A stretch of 40,540 nucleotides of DNA, taken from Neorhizobium sp. SHOUNA12A. Lineage in GTDB: Bacteria; Pseudomonadota; Alphaproteobacteria; Rhizobiales; Rhizobiaceae. The stretch is from assembly GCF_023006505.1 (NCBI RefSeq), contig NZ_JALBGV010000058.1:1-40540 (forward strand). The letters are read 5' to 3'. This document shows, one piece after another, positions 8,899 to 16,480 of the stretch. The notes under the pieces were generated by a model that worked only from the letters and a program-made list of their open reading frames with translations, ran no database searches and was not told where the DNA came from. The position numbers were made by a program, and so were the translations under genes. The stretch's first letter is position 1. Each line of letters opens with the position of its first letter.

Positions 8899-9163
8899 GG
8901 GTGAGCCCTCCGATTTCTTATACAGCAACCTCTACCACCAGAGAATAAATCGCGCCAAGCCAAAACTGGTTGGCTGACGTCAAGATTACGGACGCCTGGG
9001 TGAACGCAGCAAAGCGTGACTTTGGCAATCAACTCTTCGTCCGCTTAGGCGAAGGGTAATTCTGATCTTGCTAGCGGCAGGGTGTTACGCGACGGGGAAT
9101 GGAGAGTTGACGGGTCGTCGGCGGGGTAATACAGCTAGCGATAGTGGTGAGGACGAACTACCT

Positions 9164-9826
9164 ATGAAGCCTGTTATTGTTTTTGGTGCCGGCGACATCG
9201 CTGAGGTTGTCGACTACCTCTTTCATAAGACGATCGGCCGCACGGTTGCCGCCTTCACGGTCGACGGCGATTACGTCAAGAGCGATACCGCGTTCGGCAA
9301 GCCCCTTGTCGCGTTCGAAGAGGTTACCGCCCGATTCCCGTCCGCCGATTATGATGCGTTCGTCGCCCTGTCGTACAACAAAATGAACGTGTTGCGCGCG
9401 CAGAAGGTCGAGGCCATGCGCTCTGCCGGATATAATCTGACGAGCTATGTGAGCCCGCGTGCGACCGTGATGACCGACAGGATCGGGGAGAACTGCCTGA
9501 TTTTCGAAGACAATACGTTGCAACCCTTCTGCCGGATTGGAAACAATGTGACGCTCTGGAGCGGTAACCATATTGGGCACCATTCCGTTATAGAAGATAA
9601 TGTCTTCATCTCGTCGCATGTAGTGATCTCCGGTGGCGTCAAAGTGGGTCGTAACAGCTTCATCGGTGTGAACACGACGGTCGTGGACCATATCGATATC
9701 GCGCCTTTTACACTGCTGGGCGCCGGTTGCCTGGTGCAGCAGAGCACGGACGCGGAGGGCGTTTATGCGCCGACGGCTACGATTGAGAAGCGGAAGGTTC
9801 CATCCACCAGGCTGCGCAATATTTGA
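9164..9826 (+). CDS. NeuD/PglD-like sugar O/N-acyltransferase (left-handed beta helix)
   Basis: 220 residues. The ATG at 9164 is preferred over upstream non-ATG starts because the family begins here (MKPVIVFGAGDIAEVVDYLF, a Rossmann-like N-terminal subdomain). The C-terminal half is a hexapeptide-repeat beta helix (IGENCLIFEDN, IGNNVTLWSGNHIGHHS, VEDNVFISSHVVISG patterns, with the catalytic-type His in GHHS). NeuD and PglD transfer acetyl from acetyl-CoA to sialic acid or to UDP-4-amino sugars. With WecE encoded downstream at 16473, N-acylation of dTDP-4-amino-4,6-dideoxygalactose is an attractive but unproven role. The stop overlaps the next start (TGATG), so it is coupled with the beta-propeller gene. 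A 38-residue stub of a related gene lies at 15477-15593. Confidence 0.82.
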   Translation: MKPVIVFGAGDIAEVVDYLFHKTIGRTVAAFTVDGDYVKSDTAFGKPLVAFEEVTARFPSADYDAFVALSYNKMNVLRAQKVEAMRSAGYNLTSYVSPRATVMTDRIGENCLIFEDNTLQPFCRIGNNVTLWSGNHIGHHSVIEDNVFISSHVVISGGVKVGRNSFIGVNTTVVDHIDIAPFTLLGAGCLVQQSTDAEGVYAPTATIEKRKVPSTRLRNI

Positions 9827-10770
9827 TGGTAATGGGGAACGAATCGAAACAGGTTTGGCGTCGACTTGGTCGTGTCGTCGAACCCGGGGGTGGCTCGGAC
9901 TGGTGGGTGAGCCATGCAAGCTATCCAACCGTCCTGGTCGGAGCTGACGAAAGCGTCAGCATTTTCTACTCGGTCCGCGATGCAGACAACAAATCGTCCC
10001 TTGCCCGCGTCGACATCTTCATTGACGGGGACCGGTTCGAAACAGGCGAAATCCGGGGACCGCTTTTTCGGCCAGGCCCGCGCGGCGCATTTGATGCCGA
10101 TGGTGTAACCGTCACATCCCTCATTCGGCGCGGTGAACGTCTGTTTGCCTACTATCTGGGCTGGACGATTGGAGTGCATGTTCCCTTCACCAACTTCATC
10201 GGCTTGGCTGAAATGCTTGAGGACGGCACGCTGGAACGATTGAACCCCGCTCCGGTCGTCGGCAGAAGTCGAGAAAATCCATTCACGCTCGGATATCCCT
10301 GGGTCATGGAAATGGCCGGCGAATACAGAATGTGGTTTGGAAGCCACCTTTTTTGGGGCGGCAGCGGCTTGGAGATGAATCATGTCATCAAGCAAGCGCG
10401 GTCGCTGGACGGTGTCGAGTGGGAGCAGATGCCTGGCGTGGTTCTGCCTCTAGCGGGCCAGTTAGATCCTTCCGAGTTCGCGGTTTCTCGCCCAAGTGTG
10501 CTGCAGGAAGCGAATGGTATCCTTTCTATGTGGTATGCACGCCGCAATCCGAACTACTGTCTCGGCCATGCAGTCTCCGTCAACGGAGGGAAGAGCTGGC
10601 AGCGTATGGACGACCGCGTAAAAATGGAAGGGCAACCAGATCCCTGGGAACGCACCGAAATAACCTATCCGTGCGTATTCGATTTGAAGGGGAACAGGTA
10701 CATGCTTTATAATGGAGATGGTTACGGGAGGACGGGCTTCGGCTTAGCCCGACTTCAAACGTCGCCATAA
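9826..10770 (+). CDS. Glycosidase-like five-bladed beta-propeller protein
   Basis: About 314 residues. The ATG at 9826 overlaps the acyltransferase stop; an ATG two codons later is also possible. The sequence has repeated short blades with Trp/Tyr/Asp patterns typical of GH43/GH32/GH130-like propellers: SHASYPTVL, FYSVRDADN, YYLGWT, FGSHLFWGG, MWYARRNPNYCLGHAVSVNG, and a terminal MLYNGDGYGRTGFG. No signal peptide is visible, so it should act in the cytoplasm. Proteins of this type next to NeuD and PhyH genes in glycan clusters are often called glycosidase-related but could be glycosyl transferring or isomerising enzymes. I cannot point to a proven catalytic triad. It is the last gene before the integrated segment. 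Confidence 0.7.
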   Translation: MVMGNESKQVWRRLGRVVEPGGGSDWWVSHASYPTVLVGADESVSIFYSVRDADNKSSLARVDIFIDGDRFETGEIRGPLFRPGPRGAFDADGVTVTSLIRRGERLFAYYLGWTIGVHVPFTNFIGLAEMLEDGTLERLNPAPVVGRSRENPFTLGYPWVMEMAGEYRMWFGSHLFWGGSGLEMNHVIKQARSLDGVEWEQMPGVVLPLAGQLDPSEFAVSRPSVLQEANGILSMWYARRNPNYCLGHAVSVNGGKSWQRMDDRVKMEGQPDPWERTEITYPCVFDLKGNRYMLYNGDGYGRTGFGLARLQTSP

Positions 10771-10911
10771 CATCAGGCGTAAATAGGTTGACGTCTGCAA
10801 AGCAAATCGCTCAAAGGCCCAAGCAAGACTAAGTTCAGGGCTTCTGTCCCCTCAGGCAATGCGTCATCCCGAGATGGCGCGGCGGTTGAACAGGCCCCTT
10901 ATCCGGGAGCG

Positions 10912-11045
10912 TTAAGGTTGTACGCCGGAGTCGTTCCACTTCGACCTGCGCTCCTTGTCGTGGGGGCAGCGGGCAGGAACGTCAACGGAGCGGTAGTTTG
11001 AGATCTTCAGTCGCGTCACCCGCGGCCGAGTTGAAATCGCCTTTA
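10912..11045 (-). pseudogene. C-terminal part of a gene split by an 11-kb insertion
   Basis: Read on the minus strand from 11045, the frame gives KAI then STRPRVTRLKISNYRSVDVP and ends at the TAA at 10912-10914. The first three codons overlap the 10-bp repeat. The same codons (ELKAI) end the N-terminal part at 22424-22097, in the same phase. Joined, the two parts make a protein of roughly 150 residues with one frameshift in its N-terminal part. I do not recognise the family. The break is exactly at the repeat atcgccttta that bounds the inserted block. Confidence 0.6.
11036..11045 (+). repeat. 10-bp direct repeat, left junction of the inserted 11-kb block
   Basis: atcgccttta here is identical to 22097-22106. 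To its left lies the split minus-strand gene; to its right the IS3 transposase frame continues (LYGEMDLQLRN). Confidence 0.75.
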
Positions 11046-11330
11046 CGGGGAGATGGACCTCCAACTCCGCAACAAGGTTCCCAAGCGTTGTGAAGGCGAA
11101 GCTGGGGCCGACGGTACGAAAGCGACTCATTCCAACCATGTCTGGGCCATGGACTTCGTTGACGACCAGTTGGCCAAAGGCCGCAGTTGGCCAAAGGCCG
11201 CAAAATTCGGGCGCTGACAGTCGCCGATACCTTCTCCCGCTTCTCGCCTGCTGTTGATGCTCGCTTCAACTGCCGAGGCGATGATGTGGTTCCGACGCTC
11301 GAGCGATATGCAGGCATCGGGTATCCATCC
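11039..11330 (+). pseudogene. IS3-family transposase (OrfB) internal fragment
   Basis: Translation from 11039 gives RLYGEMDLQLRNKVPKR, then NHVWAMDFVDDQLAKGR, IRALTVADTFSRFSP, VDARFNCRGDDVVPTLER and GYP, the central part of an IS3/IS407-type DDE integrase (MDF holds the first catalytic Asp). A 17-bp tandem duplication at 11169-11202 breaks the frame; deleting one copy restores it exactly. Similarity fades just after GYP, and the second Asp and Glu are missing, so it is inactive. The frame begins at the point where the other fragment (21513-22107) ends, so the two are complementary halves of one element. Confidence 0.8.
11169..11202 (+). repeat. 17-bp tandem duplication inside IS3 fragment
   Basis: The unit gttggccaaaggccgca occurs at 11169-11185 and again at 11186-11202. 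It shifts the transposase frame; removing one unit gives DDQLAKGRKIRALTV. Confidence 0.9.
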
Positions 11331-11804
11331 TCAATCCTTCTCAACAACGTCTTATGTGACGAAGCAGGAGTGGGAATAGGCCAACACGTCTCCATGCGTC
11401 GACTTTTGCCGGTACAGTTATATACTTTCTCCAGATGGTTTCCGCCGTCAACAGGACCGTTCCCTGCTATAGCAAACACAGGATCTACCGGCATGTAACC
11501 GTGGCCCTCATGGTCCTTAAAAAGGAATACGTGCCCAGGTGGAGGATCCGAATATTACCACAGGGTCGCACTCGCGCCCTCACGGCACTTGCAGAGAGGG
11601 GGCCTCAGACCTGGTCCCGGGTGGTTTACGAACGGCCGGTATTCTGCCTGTGCCTTGATGACAGCGGGAGCAACGCGCGCCATCCTGGCAGTAGAGTTAT
11701 CATAACCTCTCCTCACTGGAGCCACGCTTGCCCGTTAAGGCTTGCGTGGGGTGACGGAATTGCGTTATGGCGGTCTGCTGGCGAGCATTTGCGGGGAACT
11801 TCGC
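11331..11804. other. Unassigned stretch between IS3 scar and methyltransferase gene
   Basis: About 470 bp without a convincing gene. On the minus strand a frame covering roughly 11290-11550 reads plausibly (GHVFLFKDHEGHGY, then PVDPVFAIAGNGPVDGG) but has a stop just upstream and runs on into the IS3 scar, so it may be a remnant of an unrecognised gene. The promoter of the downstream operon should lie here; I cannot locate it. Confidence 0.4.
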
Positions 11805-12983
11805 TTGAAGGAATATATTTTTAAGTGCCCCGCATGCGGGTCGGTAGATTGTCGGGATTTACCTGTTCCCCATGCATCTCGTTCGATGGTTAGTGATGGC
11901 AAGGTTATCTCAAATCCCCTTAGGCGGGGTTCTTGTAACGACTGCGGCCATGGCTTCCACGCCCAGAATTTTTCAGAAGAGCAAATAAAAGAGATCTATA
12001 GCGCCGATTACTCGATCGGCTTACGAGACGCGGTGGCGGAGGCTGCGCGCTCCGCCGAATATGGTCGACAGATAGAAGCTTTCTTGACGCATCATCTGGG
12101 CAAGGGAGGCAACTTTTCCAAAATCATCGAATTTGGATGCGGTAGCGGTACGTTACTCAATGATCTGACCAACCGTCTTGGCGCCCAAGTCGCCACTGGA
12201 GTGGAGCCTAGTTCCAGAGTAGCCGCGTATGCGCGCTCGATAGCGGGAGGTCGGATTTCCATCCACGAGGGCTTTGCCGAGCAGTTCGAGGAGAGCGCCC
12301 ACAGTTATAATCTTTGCCTCTCCGTCAACGTCATTGAGCACACGCGTAATCCCCACGGTTTTCTCCAAGCATGCCGACGAGTCATTGATAATACGGGAAA
12401 TATCATAGTCGTATGTCCCGATGGAGAGATAGCAGGATCGGAATTACTCTTTTACGATCATCTATCCAACTTTACGTCCGCTTCGTTGGCTATGATTGTA
12501 GCTGGTGTAAACCTCCGGATGATTGCGAACTCTCCTTTGACGGGCGGCCTGCAGGGCTTTCGGATTCACCTTTTGCGGTCGGGCGGCGGCGCCCTTGACA
12601 ACCAGAGCCGCGCCTTCGGGTTTCTTTCTCAACAGCGCGCAGAATATGTGAATACCTGGAGCAGAATGCAAGATGCGGCTGATAGGGTGCTCAAAGGCTG
12701 GAAGTATGGTATCTTCGGCACGGGTGAGTATTCGGATCTTCTTCACGCCTATAGCCCCTCCGTCATCGAAAACGCCGAATTTTTTGTAAGGGATCAGCCG
12801 GTAGAGACCAATTTCTATAGTAAGCCTGTGATATCAACCAAAGATTTCCTGAGCTTTCCAAAAATGCCCCTCATCGCAGCTGTGCATGAGCGAAGTTGGC
12901 CCCTTGTTCGAGATCGTTTTAGATCGGAAGATGTCCCGATTTTTCATTCTTTGGAAATTGCAAGGCAGGATGCGATGCCATGA
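11805..12983 (+). CDS. Class I SAM methyltransferase with N-terminal zinc motif (sugar C-methyltransferase-like)
   Basis: About 392 residues from the TTG at 11805, chosen because GGGGAA lies 6 nt upstream and the family starts close to the zinc motif; a TTG at 11742 is the alternative. Residues 8-50 contain two cysteine pairs (CPACGS and CNDCGH), as in the Methyltransf_13 putative zinc-binding domain. The SAM-binding motif is IIEFGCGSGTLLNDL, followed by VNVIEHTRNPHGFL. The C-terminal third (YGIFGTGEYSDLLHAYSP onward) resembles the Rossmann-like Methyltransf_14 domain. This three-part layout is that of TylC3/NovU-type NDP-hexose C-methyltransferases, but other small-molecule roles are possible. 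It is the first gene of the operon; its end overlaps the next start by 4 bp. Confidence 0.8.
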   Translation: MKEYIFKCPACGSVDCRDLPVPHASRSMVSDGKVISNPLRRGSCNDCGHGFHAQNFSEEQIKEIYSADYSIGLRDAVAEAARSAEYGRQIEAFLTHHLGKGGNFSKIIEFGCGSGTLLNDLTNRLGAQVATGVEPSSRVAAYARSIAGGRISIHEGFAEQFEESAHSYNLCLSVNVIEHTRNPHGFLQACRRVIDNTGNIIVVCPDGEIAGSELLFYDHLSNFTSASLAMIVAGVNLRMIANSPLTGGLQGFRIHLLRSGGGALDNQSRAFGFLSQQRAEYVNTWSRMQDAADRVLKGWKYGIFGTGEYSDLLHAYSPSVIENAEFFVRDQPVETNFYSKPVISTKDFLSFPKMPLIAAVHERSWPLVRDRFRSEDVPIFHSLEIARQDAMP

Positions 12984-13806
12984 CAGAAATTGCTCGCTAC
13001 GGAGTTATTGCGACAACCGAAGCAAACGATATCTATGACGTCCTCGCGGAGGAGGTCAGGTCACTAGGTTACACAACGCTAAATTCCGGATTGACCGGCG
13101 CTCAGTTCGATGAACTCTCGCAATTGTTCAATAGATCAGAAGTACAGTACGAAATCGAGGTGTCAACCCAAGGTTATGAGCTAAGGGAGATTAATGAGCG
13201 CGATACAATCCGCCTTCTTCCAATAGTCTGCCCGAATTTCTGGAGAGTCGTTTTTCACCCGCCACTTTATCAGTTGCTGTCGCGGCTCCTCGCCAACTAC
13301 TTCGTTCTGAACCAGGTGAACTGCCTGATAAACCGCGGTAACCTTAGCAAATATCATCAAGCGCAGTACCACAGAGATTTGCCGTATCAACATTTCACGA
13401 GCTCGCGCCCGCTCGCCATCAACGCACTCTTTGCGTTGGACGACTTTACTTTACTATCGAAAATGGTGCCACGCGCGTGATCCGGAGAACTCATCATCGC
13501 GAAGCGTTTCCCCTTGACGAAGTTGTTCGCCGGTTCGAAACCCGCGTTACCGTCAAGCGGGGAACGGTCATCGTCTTGAACTGCATGGTTTACCACGCTG
13601 GCAGCACAAATAGGACCGATGAAAATCGGCGCGCCATCAATCACGTCTTCACGATTCCGACGCTGCGTCAGCAGTTCCACGTTCCTTCTGTGTTGTGGGA
13701 ACCTCCAGATTTTACAGACCGGCAGAAGAAAATACTTGGCTATGGGCTGGAGGAATTTCCTTCGGTGATCGATTGGCTCAAGTCGCGGTCACCGAAAGTT
13801 GCATGA
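12980..13806 (+). pseudogene. PhyH-family dioxygenase, frameshifted by a 5-bp duplication
   Basis: The frame from ATG 12980 reads well to FALDDFT, then hits a TGA at 13478-13480. A second frame continues the same protein (IENGATRVI, NCMVYHAGSTNRTDENRRAINH) to the stop at 13804-13806. The cause is a tandem ttact at 13446-13450 and 13451-13455; deleting one copy restores DDFTIENGAT, matching the intact paralogue at 8083-8898 (DQFTTENGAT). The iron ligands (YHRD and VYHAG) lie on opposite sides of the break, so the truncated 166-residue product cannot be active. Start and stop both overlap neighbours by ATGA, so the frameshift should also disturb coupling to the GT2 gene. A sequencing error or a reversible slip are alternatives. 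Confidence 0.88.
13446..13455 (+). repeat. 5-bp tandem duplication breaking the PhyH gene
   Basis: ttact occurs twice in a row. One copy restores the PhyH reading frame; two copies give a premature stop 23 bp later. Confidence 0.9.
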
Positions 13807-14747
13807 TTCCCATGACCCGCAAACTTTCTATCGTCACCACCTTATACCGGTCCATGGGCACGATCGAGGAGTTCATCCAACGCGCCTTGGCTGCGGGAGA
13901 GGCGGTGTCGGATGACATCGAAATTGTGATTGTCGATGATGGTAGTCCGGACGGCTCGGTGAGCATCGTTCGAAGATGGGTCGAGCTCGACCCTCGGATA
14001 TCGCTGGTGTGCCTCAGCAGAAACTTCGGCCATCATAGAGCGATGTTGGTGGGGTTGGAACATGCTCAGGGTGATCTGATATTCCTGATTGACAGCGATC
14101 TCGAGGAACCACCAGAATTGCTTTCGGAAATGTCGTGTGTTTTGCGGGAAAAAGCAGTCGACTGCGTCTACGGACTGCAGGAAAGCCGGAAAGGCGGCCG
14201 GCTCGAGCGGATATCCGGACGTATATTCTATTGGCTTTTCTCTGTATTGAGCGAAGTCCGCATACCCGAAAACGTATCGACAATGCGATTGATGACCCGC
14301 CGTTATGTGGCCACCCTGCTTAATTTCCGCGACAAGAACCCGGTTTTCGTTCCACTGAGCATTCTTGCTGGTTATCCTCAGGCATCCTTCACTTTTGTCA
14401 AAGCCAGCACTTCGGATACGACCTACTCGTTGGGGCGACGGGTCGCTCTAACTGCTCTTGCTATAACGACGTTCTCCGCAAAGCCCTTGATGTTAATGCT
14501 GTGCTTTAGTCTGATAATGGCTTTCCTGGGTATTGTTTACGGCGCCTTTGTGGTTTTCCATGCGATGACTGGTCCAATTCAAGACGGATGGTCATCACTT
14601 ATGGCAGTCGTCGTATTCTTCTTCAGTCTGAATGCTGTCTTTACCGGATTGATGGGCCTTTACGTGAAGCAGATATTGGAGGAGGTGAAGGATCGGCCTC
14701 GAACGATTGTTCAAGAAATTTATTCTCGACGTCATTCACAGGACTAA
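13803..14747 (+). CDS. Membrane-anchored GT2 glycosyltransferase
   Basis: 314 residues from the ATG at 13803, which overlaps the PhyH stop (ATGA); an ATG at 13812 is possible. GT2 fold with LSIVTTLYRS, IVDDGSPDGS and the DXD-type motif at 97-99 (IDSDLEEPPE), then two C-terminal membrane helices (about residues 225-255 and 263-290). It resembles ArnC/GtrB/DPM1-type polyprenyl-phosphate sugar synthases and is a paralogue of the enzyme at 7050-8003 (SRNFG and DL-PPE shared). It probably loads an unusual sugar onto undecaprenyl phosphate for the pathway encoded in this operon. Its translation may be weakened by the upstream frameshift. Confidence 0.86.
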   Translation: MIPMTRKLSIVTTLYRSMGTIEEFIQRALAAGEAVSDDIEIVIVDDGSPDGSVSIVRRWVELDPRISLVCLSRNFGHHRAMLVGLEHAQGDLIFLIDSDLEEPPELLSEMSCVLREKAVDCVYGLQESRKGGRLERISGRIFYWLFSVLSEVRIPENVSTMRLMTRRYVATLLNFRDKNPVFVPLSILAGYPQASFTFVKASTSDTTYSLGRRVALTALAITTFSAKPLMLMLCFSLIMAFLGIVYGAFVVFHAMTGPIQDGWSSLMAVVVFFFSLNAVFTGLMGLYVKQILEEVKDRPRTIVQEIYSRRHSQD

Positions 14748-14844
14748 GCGATCATTTTGCATACTATACCTATAACAACTTATGGGGGCGGAGGCTCCTT
14801 CAGATGCGCCCTCCGCACACGATGCAAATGGGAGGAGACACGTT

Positions 14845-15480
14845 TTGGCTGAAGCGAGGGATGACATCCTGAAGGATGTGGCGAATTATTACGCCGGAAG
14901 GATCGCCGAACATGGCCAGACCGCAGCAGGCGTGGATTGGAACAGCCAAGCCGGCCAGTTCATGCGGTTCAATCAATTACTTAAGGTGGTCGACGCCTCG
15001 CAACCTTATTCCATCGCCGATATAGGATGTGGCTACGGTGCATTGCTGGACCACCTTGCGCAGCTAGGCCACGCTACCCGTTACGTGGGCGTTGATATCG
15101 CTCTGCCGATGATTGAAGCAGCGCGTTCGCGCTTCGCCGCATCACCGGATGTCACATTCAGGTTGGGCAAGTCGCCAGGCGAGGTCGTTGATTATTCCGT
15201 AGCGTCGGGGATTTTCAATGTGCGGCTCGGGCGAGCCGACGAGGAGTGGCTTGGGTATTTGATTGAAGCGCTGGACATGATGAACGCGACGAGCCGAAAG
15301 GGGTTTTCCTTCAATTGTTTGACGTCCTATTCAGACGCAGACCGGATGCGGAGCGATCTATATTATGCCAATCCGCTGGATCTATTTGATCTTTGCAAGC
15401 GCCGTTATTCCCGACAGGTGGCGTTGTTGCATGACTATGAGCTATACGAGTTTACGATCATCGTGAGGAAGCAGCTATGA
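14845..15480 (+). CDS. Class I SAM-dependent methyltransferase
   Basis: 211 residues from the TTG at 14845. This start is preferred to the ATG at 14782 because GGAGGAG lies exactly 7 nt upstream, and the first residues then match a normal protein start (AEARDDILKD). Motif I is SIADIGCGYGALLDHL; motif II is RYVGVDIALPMIEAA. No membrane segment or extra domain is present. A role in O- or N-methylation of the glycan sugar is inferred from the operon. The stop overlaps the start of the NeuD stub (ATGA at 15477-15480). Confidence 0.82.
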   Translation: MAEARDDILKDVANYYAGRIAEHGQTAAGVDWNSQAGQFMRFNQLLKVVDASQPYSIADIGCGYGALLDHLAQLGHATRYVGVDIALPMIEAARSRFAASPDVTFRLGKSPGEVVDYSVASGIFNVRLGRADEEWLGYLIEALDMMNATSRKGFSFNCLTSYSDADRMRSDLYYANPLDLFDLCKRRYSRQVALLHDYELYEFTIIVRKQL

Positions 15481-15593
15481 TGCTGAAGCTCGTCGTTTAT
15501 GCGGCTCGTGAGATCGCCCAGCTCGTGCATTGCTATTTTGACAATGATAGCGAGTATGATGTGGTCGCATTCTGTGGGGGGAGACACGAGTGA
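15477..15593 (+). pseudogene. N-terminal stub of a NeuD/PglD-type acyltransferase
   Basis: A 38-codon frame overlapping both neighbours (ATGA at its start, GTGA at its end). The translation MMLKLVVYAAREIAQLVHCY is the Rossmann-like N-terminus of the NeuD/PglD family (compare KPVIVFGAGDIAEVVDYLF at 9164), continuing FDNDSEYDVVAF and then ending in CGGRHE, whose codons form the ribosome site of rfbA. The acetyl-CoA-binding beta helix is absent. An internal deletion that fused the gene's start to the rfbA leader explains this. It may survive only to couple translation of rfbA. Not a functional enzyme. Confidence 0.7.
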
Positions 15594-16480
15594 AAGCGAT
15601 TGTTCTTGCTGGCGGCGCGGGTTCGCGCCTGTATCCTCTGACGCAGGTTTCCAGTAAACAGCTACAGGCTGTTTTCGACAAGCCTATGATTTATTACCCC
15701 CTGACCGTTCTGATTGCGTCAGGCGTGAAGGAATTCTGCCTCATTGCGACGCCGCACGACCTGCCTCGCTATCAGAATTTGCTTGGACACGGTGATCAAT
15801 GGGGAGTGGCAATCCAGTATCGAGCGCAGCCGAGACCGGAAGGGATAGCACAGGCGTTTTTGATCGCGGCAGATTTCGTCGGCTCCGATGATGTGATCCT
15901 GATGCTGGGCGACAATATTTTTTCGGGCGGCGACGATTTCCCTCGGGCGGTCTCCAGTTTCACGGATGGTGCAACCATTTTCGCCTACCACGTCAAGGAC
16001 CCCGAGCGCTACGGCGTGGTGGAATTCGACCAGAACGGAAAGGCGATCTCCATTGAAGAGAAGCCTCGACATCCTAAAAGCAACTATGCCGTCCCTGGCG
16101 TGTATCTCTACGATAATAGCGTGCTGGACATCGCAAAGGCCGTAAAGCCGTCTGTTCGGGGCGAATTGGAGATTACGGACATCAATCTGGAATACCTGAG
16201 GCTTGGCAAGCTGCAGGTGCGGCGACTGAGCCGCGGTTTTGCCTGGCTTGACGCCGGCACCAGTACCGCGCTCCACGAAGCTTCTTCCTACATCGAGGCG
16301 ATTGAGCGACGGCAAGGCGTGAAAATCGGTTGTCCGGAGGAGGCGGCCCTGGTGAGAGAGTTCCTCAGCATCGCCCAGTTCGAAAAATTGATTGAGCGCA
16401 TGCCGGCATGCGAATACAGCGATTATCTGCGCGGCGTTGCCGACGAGTGGCACAGGCTTCAGGGGATAGGTGGTGAGTAA
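15590..16480 (+). CDS. rfbA: Glucose-1-phosphate thymidylyltransferase (RmlA)
   Basis: 296 residues, GTG start within GTGA, with a GGGGGGAGA ribosome site upstream. It makes dTDP-glucose from dTTP and glucose-1-phosphate in the cytoplasm. The nucleotidyltransferase signature is LAGGAGSRLYPLT followed by SKQL and DKPMIYYPL, with LGDNIF, SIEEKP, ELEITDIN and WLDAGT downstream, all as in RmlA. Length is normal. It is followed immediately by wecE and rfbB, so the product feeds dTDP-4-keto-6-deoxyglucose and then dTDP-4-amino-4,6-dideoxygalactose. No rfbC or rfbD was seen, so rhamnose is not made from this operon alone. Confidence 0.96.
   Translation: MKAIVLAGGAGSRLYPLTQVSSKQLQAVFDKPMIYYPLTVLIASGVKEFCLIATPHDLPRYQNLLGHGDQWGVAIQYRAQPRPEGIAQAFLIAADFVGSDDVILMLGDNIFSGGDDFPRAVSSFTDGATIFAYHVKDPERYGVVEFDQNGKAISIEEKPRHPKSNYAVPGVYLYDNSVLDIAKAVKPSVRGELEITDINLEYLRLGKLQVRRLSRGFAWLDAGTSTALHEASSYIEAIERRQGVKIGCPEEAALVREFLSIAQFEKLIERMPACEYSDYLRGVADEWHRLQGIGGE

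Noticed and set aside
9158..10395. Long minus-strand open frames opposite the acyltransferase and propeller genes
   Set aside because: Antisense shadows; both plus-strand genes have clear families and coupled starts.
10982..11494. 170-codon minus-strand open frame across the IS3 scar
   Set aside because: Its left part is antisense to transposase sequence. The right part (GHVFLFKDHEGHGY) may be a remnant, but has a stop just upstream and no family, so it is only mentioned in the unassigned stretch.
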